From Zhengitettix transpicula (Eukaryota > Arthropoda > Insecta > Orthoptera > Tetrigidae), in assembly GCA_037074705.1 (NCBI GenBank), contig CM073596.1, positions 20,046,501 to 20,110,500 of the forward strand: 64,000 bases of DNA. Direction: 5' to 3'. A program made the translations under genes and the position numbers. This document shows positions 34,097-45,455 of this stretch, piece by piece. Under the pieces are notes generated by a model, which saw only the letters and a program-made list of their open reading frames with translations, had not been told where the DNA came from and did not search any database. How positions within the stretch are numbered: the first letter of the stretch is position 1; each line of letters starts with the position of its first letter.

Positions 34097-34556
34097 AAAA
34101 ATTGGGGGGGGGGGCAACAGGCTACGTGAGGGTAATCCACGTTGGGCAACTCCCCTTTAAAAGCATAGGAAGGGATTTGAAAGGGGGATGCGGAATGGTA
34201 GAGGAAGGTAGCCAAGGGTTAACTAGGGCCCCCGGGCTATGGTTTAAGGATCCTACCCGGCATTCGCCTAAACAAATGCAGCGAAAACCCTAGAAATACC
34301 TGCATTAGGTAGGTCGGGCATTGTGTACTTGTCCCACGTCCTTCCGATAGCGGGAGAGGAGTTTGCTGTGGGGACGCAGTATTCCCTTCTCCGTGCCTCG
34401 ACCAGTTTAGGAGGCAGCTGGCTGACTATTCCAATGGGAATAGCGGACAACTCTTACCGTATGCCCAAGGTCTGTAACCCCAGAACATACACCTCTCAAA
34501 ACAGGCCGAGGTGCCTCGGCTTGTGGGAACCTTAGTTCAAAAACGGAGAGGAAAAA
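34097..34556 (+). repeat. Dispersed repeat R3, copy b (most complete)
   Basis: The longest uninterrupted R3 copy. It runs from the CAGGCTACGTGAGGGTAATC start through GGATTTGAAAGGGGG, AGGTAGCCAAGGGTTAACTA, CCCGGCATTCGCC, ACTTGTCCCACG, GGAGGCAGCTGGCTGACT to GAGGTGCCTCGGCTTGTGGG. GC content is much higher than in the flanks. There is no TSD or poly(A) that I can define, and no protein or RNA family is recognised. Confidence 0.75.
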
Positions 34557-35229
34557 ATCAAGTGTAGACTTATATAATTAAAGATTAAATTCACGTGTGA
34601 CTTACGGGTGCCATCGAAGCGAGTTGCGATGGTGTCCAAGAAGGTGTTTTGAGGGGCTAAAAGACCCTTTCGAGCCGGCATCGGGGACGGGCGTCCTCGA
34701 CCTGCAAGCAGAATTGACAATAAATTTTCAGAAATTCATGCATATTGAAAATACAAGGGTGGGATCTATATAAGACGAAAACTTGTGAGTACAACGAAAA
34801 AACTTGTCAGGGATATTATTTTTTAAAATTTATATGATTTCTTAAAAATAAATAGCCGCTATGTTAATTTTAACTATAGTGTGAACATGACTAGTAGTCA
34901 TAAAATAATTAGAAAGCAATGTCATCGAATTATGCTTTCTGAATTCGTCAAATGTGTTAGCAAAGCTTTCGGCAGATGCTAAAGTCATCTGTTCACTCGA
35001 TGTCCATCAACGTCCATCAACCAATGCAAAATTTGGATGACTAGATTATCTGAAAATTACATATTACGAACAATTAACAGCACTGAATCCCCATTTACCA
35101 ATTATTATCTGCAGTCCCGCGAGAATAAAACTGGCAGTCTTGTACATTGTTACAATCTGCTCTTGAAGTTGAACTTTTAACAGTCCAGAATGTGGTCACA
35201 GGATGTTGTTCAAGTTCAATTCGTTGGCG
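34557..35229. other. Spacer
   Basis: No recognisable element. CGTCCATCAA is repeated directly at 35009-35031. Confidence 0.4.
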
Positions 35230-36625
35230 CAATGTTACTAACTAAAAGTATTTTGCACTATTTAAGTAATTATTTTATTTTGTTATATAATTGTTGTGCT
35301 GTTAAATTTTATGATTATTAAAAAATATTTTTAATTATAATAAATATCATTTTACAGTATGAATTTGAATAATACGGATAGTAGGAGATTGTGTGGGAAT
35401 ATATATGGAAGTTTAAAGAAAGTAATTACACGAATTTACTTCCATTAATGATGGACGAATTTTAGTAACTAGGGATTGCTCCCGACAATAAGTCGAAAAT
35501 AAATAAACCCTAAAAAACGTTTTAAAATACATAAAATGAATGTGTACGAATATAAATTGTTGTTCTGTTAAATTTTATTATAATTAAAACATATTTTTTA
35601 ATTTTTCGCTGTGGTTTTGCATAATAGGAGATTGTGCAGGAAGATTTATGGAAGTTTAAAGAATGTAATTAACACGAAGTTACTTACATTAATAATTGAC
35701 GCATTTTAGCAACTAAGGATTTTTCCCTAAAATAAGTCCTAAATATATAAACCTTAAAAAAAGTTTTAATTTACAACTCAAATAAATTTGTCACTAAACA
35801 GAAAGTTTAACTGAATTGGGCAGAGCCAGATCGCAATGTTTAAAATGCACAAAATGAATGTGCACGAATATAATTGTGTTGTTAAATTTTATTATAACTA
35901 AAAAATATTTTTTAATTATAATAAATATAATTATGCAGTATGATTTTCAATAATATATGTGGTAATTTTTTAACAATAAAATATGTAACATTACATTAAT
36001 ATCCAATGTAAGGCCATTTTTTATTTTTATTATTTAAGAAAATCACTGAATCTGACGTTTTTTACAATAATAGCATTTTTTCAGAAAATATTCTTGGATT
36101 TTTTTTAATACGTACGAGCGCAATTAACCCCGTAATTTCAATTATATACGACCTATAATTTTCCATTTTTTATATCTCAGAAAATGAAGCTTTTGTTAGT
36201 AATATAACAGCATATGTAATACTTTTTTGGGCACTAATCATGTAACCTTCATGATATTTAGTTATTTTTTTAAATTCAGTGAGGAAATATTCGAACGTAA
36301 CGTTAGTTATAATTATTCTAGAAACTTAAACTTAGACTTTAGAACTGGTGAAATTATATAACAGGAGATTGTGCGGGAATATATATTGAAGTTTAAACAA
36401 AGTAATTAATACGAAGTTACTTACATTAATAATTGACAAATTTTAGAAACTAAGGATTTCTCCCGAAAATAAGTCCAAAATAAATAAACGCTAAAAAAGT
36501 TTCTCTTTAGAAAACAAATTCATCTATCAGCAAACAGAAAGGTTAGCTGCATTGGCGAGAGGCCGATCGCAATGTTTAAAATACATAAAATTAATGTGCA
36601 CGAACATGCACATTAAATAAATAAA
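35230..36625 (+). repeat. Degenerate tandem array, units of about 240-330 bp, interrupted by inverted-repeat arm 1
   Basis: GGAGATTGTG starts at 35384, 35627 and 36364. Each is followed by GGAAGTTTAAA-like, TTACTT(A/C)CATTAAT and AATAAGTC blocks. A tail of an earlier unit (GCTGTTAAATTTTAT and AATAAATAT blocks) is seen at 35300-35380. Between units 2 and 3 lies the 406-bp arm at 35958-36363. Without it the spacing would be 331 bp. The parent element is unknown. Confidence 0.78.
35958..36363 (+). repeat. 406-bp inverted repeat, left arm
   Basis: Nearly identical to the reverse complement of 37739-38146. It begins TGTGGTAATTTTTT and ends ATTATATAACA, TG...CA-type ends like those of the family L elements, but without a visible target duplication or the family L internal blocks. 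It could be an unrelated short LTR or MITE-like element. Confidence 0.88.
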
Positions 36626-37738
36626 GGAATAATCGTTCCATTGTGTCTATGATATATATTACTTACAACTAAAACATATTAAGTATCAATAAGCCTATAA
36701 ATGGCGTCCTACATTTCTCTGCACTTAACTTCATTCAATATTTTTTTCAACTTCACTAAAATTTTTTTCATATAAATGTTATTATTTATATAAAAAAAAA
36801 TCCTGCCATAGGTTTTTAATCTGCTTTTGAATTGTTTTATACTCTGTGGACACTCCGCTAACACATTCACAGGCAGGCTACTTCAATCCCGAATGGTTCC
36901 AATTAGGAACGATAATTCAAATAAAATCGTAACTCGGCAAAAATTAAATTATTAAATTTATATAACAAATTACCACTAAGTGACACTAAAATTAAACTAT
37001 ATTAAGTTTCAATATTATCAATTTAAAAAATTGAGAATAAAATTTTGATCCCGGCCATATAAATAATATTCAACATTCAAATGTACTAGATCAGTCACGT
37101 TAGCAATTTAAAGTGGCAATTATTGTTTGCCAAATTTTTCGCAATATTTTTTTTCTTAACTTGTTTATTTTATTTTTATTTTTTGGAAGTAAGAATTCGG
37201 TATTAATTCACTTACTGTCTAACGTTAGATAAGAGGAAGATGTTCGCAGTGATTTTTAAGGTGGGTACTCACATCCAGTAGTGAAAGCAGCGGTAACCAC
37301 AGGCATGTCTACGTGGTCTATAAAGTCGACTACGAGGGTTTTGAGACTCGCAGATTCGGCGAGATGAGCGCGCCAAACTCGTAAATCTTGGATTCTCGCG
37401 CGGAGACGCGGCCAAGAAACCACTCACGCACGCACTCTCTCACTTCATCCCGATCTAAGGTGCACGGGACAGTTATATTTAGATAGAGTAGTTCTACACA
37501 CGACCTACATTAACCCCTTTGAGCGTTCCGAGGGGAACTAACGACTCAAGTGCCGTCAACTTGACAACATTTACGTCATCGTTTCACGCACACGGAGCTC
37601 AACTTTCGTCTGTTCTGGTTTTTCCCCCAAGAGCGACCCTGGCCCACATTTGCAAACTCCTTGAAATTTTTAAAGTCTACATTGAGCGGTATTTTTTTTT
37701 TAAAAAAACAATTGATACAGCTGTAGTTAGATAAGTTT
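36626..37738. other. Loop of the inverted repeat; GC-richer island at 37260-37480
   Basis: Mostly AT-rich. The island at 37260-37480 is CpG-rich (AGATGAGCGCGCCAAAC, TCTCGCGCGGAGACGCGGCC) and looks single copy in the window. A 71-codon forward frame (37519-37734) has no domain. Confidence 0.35.
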
Positions 37739-38146
37739 TTGTTATATAATTTCACCAGTTCTAAAGTCTAAATAAGTTTAAGTTTCTAGAATAATTATAA
37801 CTGACGTTACGTTCGTATGTTTCCTCACTGAATTTAAAAAAATAACTAAATATCATGAAGGTTTCATGTTTAGTGCCCAAAAAAGTATTACATATGCTGT
37901 TATATTACTAACAAAAGCTTCATTTTCTGAGATATAAAAAATGGAAAATTATAGGTCGTATATAATTGAAATTACGGGGTTAATTGCGCTCGTACGTATT
38001 AAAAAAATCAAAGAATATTTTCTTAAAATGCTATTATTGTGAAAAACGTCAGATTCAGTGATTTTCTTAAATAATAAAAATAAAAAATGGCCTTACATTG
38101 GATATTAATGTAATGTTACATATTTTATTGTTAAAAAATTACCACA
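37739..38146 (-). repeat. 406-bp inverted repeat, right arm
   Basis: The reverse-strand copy of 35958-36363 with only scattered differences. The two copies are separated by 1375 bp. Confidence 0.88.
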
Positions 38147-38439
38147 CATATTTCCGAAATTTATAAGCCACAAATGAAGTGTCCCTTAACAACAAACCGA
38201 TTCGCAACATTTTAGGTTTTTTCTTAACATTTCTTCAAAGACGTAAATTAAAGTAGTAATGTAGCTGATTCGGTTATTTGAATTACTATATTATTATTAC
38301 ATATTATGCAGTGTGAGAGTGGTCGTAATTTATTACGTTTTACTACAATTGGGCGTTAACGTTTTCTCCATTAAGTGATCCATAATTGTTTATTTGGATT
38401 TTTAGAAAAGAAAAATGAATTATATAACTTCAAACAAGA

Positions 38440-38820
38440 ATGGCTTGTGGATTTGACGAACGTTTCACTCATTCTTTCCTTATAAATGCGAGATATAGCA
38501 AGATGTACGAAATGCGCAGTAGGAGAAGGGAGAAGATGGAGATGAGTATTGTCGTCAGAGAGGAACCAGCCCTTGGAGACAGACTGTAACAACGCCAGTA
38601 TCATTCTTAAAGTCATTGATTAAATTCTCAATAACGGCGCAAGGTTTATCATCTTCATTCATTTACGGATGAGTTTTTTTTATGTACAACATATCGGGAA
38701 CTGAACACAATATATTCCCCTGTGTCAATGTTTTAGAATGGTTTTAGCACTCCCAAGTTGCCGTAACAAAGGTTCGTGTTAAAATTAGCCCCGGCCAGTG
38801 GACCCCTGCACATCGTATTT
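38440..38820 (-). repeat. Dispersed repeat R4, copy c
   Basis: Core GGAGATGAGTATTGTCGTCA (38537-38556), then CAACGCCAGTATCATTCTTA. The reverse frame at 38371-38616 has RMILALLQSVSKG and DDNTHLHLLPSPTA, related to the other copies. The right flank shares ACACAATATATTCCC with copy b. Confidence 0.7.
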
Positions 38821-39151
38821 TGACACGTATAGGTATTTCTCTCCAGGTGATGCATAAATTCTTTCTCATATACTTTTTTGTTATATTATCGAAAATAATA
38901 TCGATTTGGATAGTATTTAATTATTACTCACGACTGAAGGCCATTTTTCTTAGAGAACCACGACATCCGGTTAACTTGAACCACAGCTGCCTAGAAGGCA
39001 ACTAAGTATTTATTACCCGTAATTTTCATGCGCACGGAGATAAAATGGAATTAAAACGCGATAACGCTAATCCTCAATTTTTTTTTCTAACTTTACTGCT
39101 GCGCACTAGTAACGAGAATCTCAGTTTCTTCTCAACATCAGGCATAGTATT
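38821..39151. other. Spacer
   Basis: No recognisable feature. Confidence 0.4.
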
Positions 39152-39597
39152 GATATTTTGAACTCCAGAGGTTTTTAATCAGTAGTAATTATAAAATAAG
39201 CATTTTATATATTTTTTCCAGTATTTTTTAATTTTGATGTCTTAGAAAATTTCGGCAACTATCATAGTTATCTTCCAAATTTCGATGTTTTATTTAATTA
39301 TCATGTGTTCCCTCAGTAATTAAAATTTATTTTGTAGTTCAAAATATGACTTCGTCCAAATAAATTAAATATATGATATTTTGAACTCCAGAGGTTTTTA
39401 ATCAGTAGTAATTATAAAATAAGCAATTTATATATTTTTTCCAGTATTTTTTAATTTTGATTGTCTTAGAAAATTTCGGCAACTATCATAGTTATCTTCC
39501 AAATTTCGATGTTTTATTTAATTATCATGAGTTCCCTCAGTAATTAAAATTTATTTTGTAGTTCAAAATATGACTGCGTCCAAATAAATTAAATATA
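39152..39597 (+). repeat. Recent tandem duplication, two units of 223 bp
   Basis: Unit 1 (39152-39374) and unit 2 (39375-39597) start GATATTTTGAACTCCAGAGG and end AAATTAAATATAT. I see only a handful of differences, so the duplication is recent or conserved by conversion. No function can be assigned. Confidence 0.95.
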
Positions 39598-40569
39598 TGA
39601 AAAATAGATAGTTTCCAGACTGGTTTACGTAAGTTTGGCAACAGGGCATGTACCTTGGTTATATAATACTGTTCTACGATAATGTCATATTTTCTAGTAT
39701 GGCGTTTCCGTAACAGTGTCCGTAACCGAGGACTAATGGAAATAATAAAATGAATCAATTCTTGTTAATATCGTTTTAAAACACTTTAAAACTTCTCCCT
39801 TTATCCTATATTCCGTATTTTTTCTCATTCATTGGCACTTTCAAACAATACGGAAAAGTTACAATTTGAATCAGTGTGATTTTAGACATAGAAACGTATT
39901 TTTGTGTATGTTTTGGTCAATTATTTATAACCAATTGTTATTATGTCAATTTTAATTGCAGTAACAGTAATATTAATTTTGTAACATATTAATGTTTTAT
40001 TTTGTTGGTGTGAAGGAAAAACCCGCCAAGTTTTCTCTATCTTTTTTTCGTGCTGCGTTTCGGTCGAGATAAAAGTTTGAAAACTTGGGCATCGTTTACA
40101 GAAAGCTCTTTGTTGGTCTGATCCACGCTTCTTCATCTTCCCTGGCTTAGACTGTAATAATCTGAGAAAGCGAGACCGCGTCTCTGAGTTGATAGGTTAA
40201 CGAGCAAGGTTTCTGGCCTGCAGGTTTAGCTCATGACAATGCTATTGATTTCGACGGTCTCCCGTGTCTTGTGTCTCAGAGAAATTCCAGGCGGTCTCGT
40301 GACGCCGTTTGGAATGCAACAACCTTGCACGACTTGTTTGATTGCGGAGTAATTCCAAGCCACACAAGGCAAATGTTAACAGCGAATCATTATTCCGCTA
40401 TCAGGGCAATATCAAGTCTATACCACTGACCGACTTATTCCCGGCCATTTAACTTTTCACCTAATATCTGCCTCTGTATGCATTTTATCTCAACGAAGAC
40501 TTGCTTGTTTACCTATATTTTTCCACTGATTCGTTCCCTGTAAATCTTCTCCGCAAATTCGTTCAGATT
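39598..40569. other. Spacer, GC-richer at 40130-40480
   Basis: The stretch 40130-40480 is more balanced in composition and not repeated in the window. No gene or RNA is recognised. Confidence 0.35.
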
Positions 40570-40870
40570 TTCTGGTTTCCTGATTTATTATTATTATTAT
40601 GACTGGATCAATTATTTGTTCAGACGATTTACCTATCAAGTTAATCCTTGTTCATTTTACTCTTATAAAATCCATTATTTTCTTGTAACATTCAAATCAA
40701 TAATTCTTAGTTTCTATTAGTCCATCAATGACGCCATTTTGTCTCCTCATGGTATGTCCGATCCTCCTAAGAAGATATGGATTTTTTTCTACAATACCTT
40801 TTATTTGTAATGTCGACTCCATTTTTTCTGTCACCAGATTTCGATACTATACAGAATTTTTATCAAGTTT
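40570..40870 (-). pseudogene. Possible decayed LINE C-terminal fragment
   Basis: Reverse-strand translation near 40720-40800 gives NPYLLRRIGHTMRRQNGV, like the GH(I/T)xRR motif near the end of many LINE ORF2 proteins. Upstream, EIW and QKKWS recall the EIWCWRRM motif. No long frame survives. A chance resemblance is not excluded. Confidence 0.4.
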
Positions 40871-42420
40871 CCTCTGTATTTATTCAAAAACTATAAAATT
40901 ATAAATTTAATTTTTATTCAGTTTGGAAATAAATTACGTTATGAGGTCCAAAAATTGGTACAATACGTTGTATTTATTTTTCTTTTGTTTTTCCACGAAT
41001 TGCAACTCTCCAATTTGATTTAATTAAATATACAACATTTCTCACTTTTGCCTAATTTTATTTATTTTATGAAAATCTTTTATTTTATCTGCATATTATT
41101 CTTTCTCCGTAACCACACTTTTCTTTATTTCCATCTTCCCTTGTGACATTTTCAGATAGACCACATTTCACTCCTTTTAAACCTTGTTTTTCAGTAATTA
41201 GATTATTTTACGTTTTTTTTGCCTTACAGCATGTGTGAAAAAGTATATATGTAAAAGTTACTTATTAGAACCCCCTTCAGAAGCATTAAATTATTATCAT
41301 AAGCTATTGACGTGGAAGGAAATTTTTTTTTAATATCACGATGCGTCTTTTGAGGTCGCTGGACCACCAGTGAGGGAGGGATCTTTCTTTCTTAAAAAAG
41401 AGGAGAAACTGTGGGCAGCCTCAAAGGGCGAGGTTAATGTGCTCTGATGAAAGACCGTAACTTGCCAACTCCAGTTCGTAATATGCGGAGATCAAAAAAG
41501 TTAAAGAAAAACTGTGTCCTGTTCCTGAAAAACGATTATGTCATAAAATTAGATTTTCCATTTAAAAGGAATTTAACGAGATTAAAAAATCGTATCGTGG
41601 AAGCAAAACCGCCGGAACGTTGTTCTTCCCTCTAGAATAAATCTCAATTAAAGGATTATTTAAGCTTTAAGATTACTATTAATAAATTGATCAACTAGTT
41701 TCGGCACAAGATGCTACAACTTTTAACGTGTATCACGTCCAGTATGTCCTAACTACAGTTTCCATTTAAATATTAAAAGTTTTGGCACGTTTAATTTTTT
41801 TATTCCAGTACCATTAATAAAATCACAAATCCCTTCCTGTGAAATGAAACTCTAGCTGATATCAGTCCCGTCTGGCAAACTACAAATTAGATAGGTATAT
41901 AATTTGTCGTTCCGATCTCCAAACGACAATTTTAACATCAATCACCATCAAAGTTGGGCAACAACTCAACTAATTTAATAAAATAATTATAAAATTAATA
42001 AAATAATCAACTGCATGTAATAAAAATACTTAAACGACTCCCTCAGTCAAATCATGTGTCATTCTTCTCGAAACGACAAATAATGCGTTAAAAGACATAT
42101 ACGACCTCTTCAGTCACTTCGTTACTCTCCAAACGACAATTAATTGAAGTTTTGCCATGCGCTTACGAGGAAAATCAAAGATAATGACTAGTATCGAAAA
42201 AATTATCGTTGTAAAAGATATATCTGTGGCACAAACTGAATAAAAATCAAATTTATAATTTTATGGGTTTTGAATAAATTTAGAGGAAACTTTATAAATA
42301 TTCTGTTTGGGTCAGAAAACGAATTGCTTTGAAATCTTGGAAATATTATGACAGAAAAATGGAGTATATATGAGTATATATATATATTCATGATTCAAAA
42401 TTAATTGACAGTCACAGGAA
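40871..42420. other. AT-rich spacer with three copies of an AAACGACAA motif
   Basis: CTCCAAACGACAATT occurs near 41917 and 42126, and a variant TCTCGAAACGACAAAT near 42066. Otherwise there is no recognisable feature. A 62-codon forward frame (41447-41635) is unassigned. Confidence 0.35.
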
Positions 42421-42438
42421 AGTAGGCACTTGATTGCC

Positions 42439-42440
<2 letters not shown>

Positions 42441-42473
<33 letters not shown>
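42441..42473. repeat. TA dinucleotide tract
   Basis: About 16 TA units, forming the left target flank of the LTR-like element that follows. Confidence 0.9.
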
Positions 42474-42476
<3 letters not shown>

Positions 42477-43285
42477 AGTAATCACTAATTAAGACAATTA
42501 AATTATCACTTTAATGCGTCAATTTTTAGAAATTTAAATATTAAAATGTTAAGGTGTTTTAATAATAATCGAGATTTTAAAATAGACAAACAAATTAATT
42601 TATTAACGCGCATTCAAATGAATTTACAACAGTTATTAATAAATTAACTTTCAATTTACATTATTAATTAATCTTTTACAATAAAATTAATTTTTCTCAT
42701 GGTCATTTACTGGGCCTTAATTAGAGAAATTACTTGTTAACAATGAAAATGTATGAAGCTATCATGGACTCAATTCATCAGTGGATTTATTACAATGCAA
42801 AAATATAAAATATGAACTATAAATACTGAACGAAATTCGAAATCTTTATTTATGAGTTTACAAATAGTAATTCTGTGAAATTTTAACTTACTGTCTCTGG
42901 AACTCAACACACACACTTTATATCCACTGACTCTAATTAACACTTTCAGTTCGCAAGATGGTTCACTGTTCGTTTAGGAAATACGCTCGTTGCGAATTTT
43001 ACTAACTGCTGGATGCAGTTGCCTGGGCTCCCAAAATAGAAGACAATGTTCTCAATCGTGAATATAGCAATTTAGCCTTTGCGCTGTACATATTTAGCGT
43101 TGAGTATTAAGTGCTTATTTCAGGGACTGCAACTTGGAAAATGTTTTAACTGTTTAAGCTGTTGTTACTTGTACCCAGACACTTTCTGAATATCATTCTT
43201 GTGTACAACCTGAGTGTTTTATGCCGTTAACAATGCGAGTCCAAATTTCTGTTTATTAATTAATTATTTCCTTTTAATTACCACT
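42474..43285 (-). mobile_element. LTR-like element, family L, copy 8
   Basis: On the reverse strand it starts at 43285 with TGGTAATTAAAAGGAAAT, next to a mutated end, and finishes TTAGTGATTACTACA at 42474. The conserved block (reverse) at 42694-42716 reads GGCCCAGTAAATGACCATGA. A degenerate primer-site-like motif is at about 42500-42522. Blocks such as AACTGCTGGATGCAGTTGCC (43004-43023) match copy 6 at 50067-51119. It is 812 bp long, in a TA tract, with no coding sequence. Confidence 0.78.
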
Positions 43286-43989
43286 GTATATATTATTTTC
43301 GCTTGCGGCGTAGTCGTTACCATATGTAAAATAAAAACACAGTAATTAATAATCCCTCAGTTGCATTTGCCGCAAAAATGTTGACACATTAATCATTCGT
43401 CTGTTTGGATCATTTTTCATATATTCTTTATGATGTCCGTGATAAAATTTCACAATATAAAAATTAAAATTATCATGTATTAAATTTTTAGTGGAATTTA
43501 TTAAATATTTACAAAAACGTTCCTCAGATAGACGTTAAGTAACATCTCTGGTCCTGTCAATAAATATATTTTGTTGTAATTATCATCCATTAATCTGTTG
43601 CTCGTTCGCAAAATAAAATAGTGTTAAAAGGTTTATTTTAGTATTTTTAGACAAGTATATATGATATTAGTTATTTTTGCATTGAGTTTTTCCGCTTGCT
43701 CGACGACATGTCTAGTTAACCAACTTTAAAAATAGAACGTGCGTTTCTAGAGCAGCTTAATGATTAATCTTACACGCACTGAAGGGTGAGATGGGATTCT
43801 GCGCAAAATTTCACCAACCACTTGCCAAAAAGCTTACCGCTGTCTCATTAAACAAAATAATGAGCCATTAAGTAAAATTGCCATCAACCGGCAAGGTATC
43901 GAACGCTGCTCGGAGGCGGAATATTCCTCGCTCGTACTCGGAAGTGGATGTCGAAGGGATTACGAGGGACTCCAGTGTGTGTTCCTTCC
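43286..43989. other. Spacer
   Basis: AT-rich with a balanced stretch at 43780-43985. No feature is recognised. Confidence 0.35.
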
Positions 43990-44776
43990 TTTATATATAT
44001 ATATATATATATAATCAAAATGTCTGTGTATTTGTATGTATTTACGTTAATTTCTATACAAATTTAAACGCGTGGACAGATTGTAACGAAAATTGTTACA
44101 CATATTCATTAAAACACGAGAAAAGGTACAGTAAGGGTGAGAAACTCCTAGCATACATGTGGAAAGAATTATAATTAAAAAACGTGATCATTGAGTGTTA
44201 AATTACTGCGCGACAAGAGATTATTACGTCACGCGGGAGAGAGAGAGACGTTACTACGCGACGAACAAAGGAAATAGTTCCTTTTTCCATAATGTAATAA
44301 AGCAGAAATATTTTCAATGAATAAAAAGTATAAATTTTATCCAGTAATACTGCATCGAATGATTAAAAATAACAATAAGGAATTTTTTACTATCCTTGCG
44401 AAAAATGTAAGATCATTTTCGTGTCATATTAGTTAAGTCCAATATGGCGACCAATTGTTTACATTATAAATTTAGCTAATAATTTCATCAATTTAATCTT
44501 TCGTAATGTCTAAAGACTGAGGGACAATTATAGCCTGCAATACTGCAGGAGAATATTTAATAATAAATTCGAATATATGTTTGTTGGGATTGATGCAATA
44601 AAATTCAATGTATTTTATAGCTGTTCAATTAATGCATTATCGGTCGAAACTATGAACGGAACATTTAGATTTAGGTTAAATCACTTGTTATTCTTATATT
44701 AAATAGTAATATAGAATTAAATACTTTTTCTGGTTTATATAAATAAATACACGGGCAACGCCGGGCACCCAGCTAG
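43990..44776 (+). mobile_element. Helitron-like non-autonomous element, family H1, copy 2
   Basis: The body matches the other H1 copies (TTTAAACGCGTGGACAGATT at 44066-44085). The 3' end is GGGCAACGCCGGGCACCC with AGCTAG at 44771-44776, followed by T. The usual TATAATAAAA start has been replaced by a TA expansion (43990-44013), so the exact 5' end is uncertain. Confidence 0.78.
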
Positions 44777-45427
44777 TATTCTATAAAAAGCCTATAATTC
44801 ATTTTTCTGTCATGTTAGCGGATATACATTAACAGAGTATATTATTGCGATTTTTCTGCTGGAGCACTAATAACTTAAGCTAAATAATAACAAAAAATCC
44901 AGACTATATAAAGGAGTTTAAGGAAAGTCATATATATTTAATTGCGTATAAATTTATAATTGGAGTTAAATTTGTAATAAATTATATTAATATATTCATA
45001 ATGAAAATTCAGAATTGCAAAATCTTAATGCAAGAAACTAAAACAGCTTATTCAAACGTGACAAAAAAAAAACGGTCACTGCACTCGAAAGGCGTCAATT
45101 TATTGTGTCATAACTTTATTAAATCATCTCCCAGTAAGAATAAGTATATAATATTTCAATTATAACTGGAATATGAGCCAAACATTTTTAAATTTTATTC
45201 AAAATTATTTTCTACCACATTAAATATTTTTGAAGCCTACTAATTTAAGATATTGGCACTTCATGTAAATTCAACATCATGGAAGAAATTTTTGTTTCAA
45301 AATTCAATTATTAAGAGCTGATCTTTTTCAACTATTAATTAGATGACGAAGTTTCCAATTTTCTGGGAAAATTAAGCGATAAAATAAATAACACGCAATT
45401 TTTTTCCCGAATAGTATTGTGTTCACC
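44777..45427. other. AT-rich spacer
   Basis: No recognisable feature. Confidence 0.4.
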
Positions 45428-45455
45428 TGATGACGTCCCACATTCATGACGAAAC
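45427..45455 (+). other. Hammerhead-ribozyme-like core motif
   Basis: CTGATGA (45427-45433) and GAAAC (45451-45455) with a potential GTC/GAC stem between them and one extra base after CTGATGA. GTTGTGT follows, as in the Penelope terminal repeats at 27628 and 33120. Stems I and III are not established. Confidence 0.35.

Noticed and set aside
35958..38146. Inverted arms as the two LTRs of one retrotransposon
   Set aside because: LTRs are direct repeats. These are inverted, the loop has no gag or pol, and there is no target duplication.
42441..42473. TA tracts as CRISPR or centromeric repeats
   Set aside because: Plain dinucleotide microsatellites without spacers, and mostly targets of LTR-like insertions.
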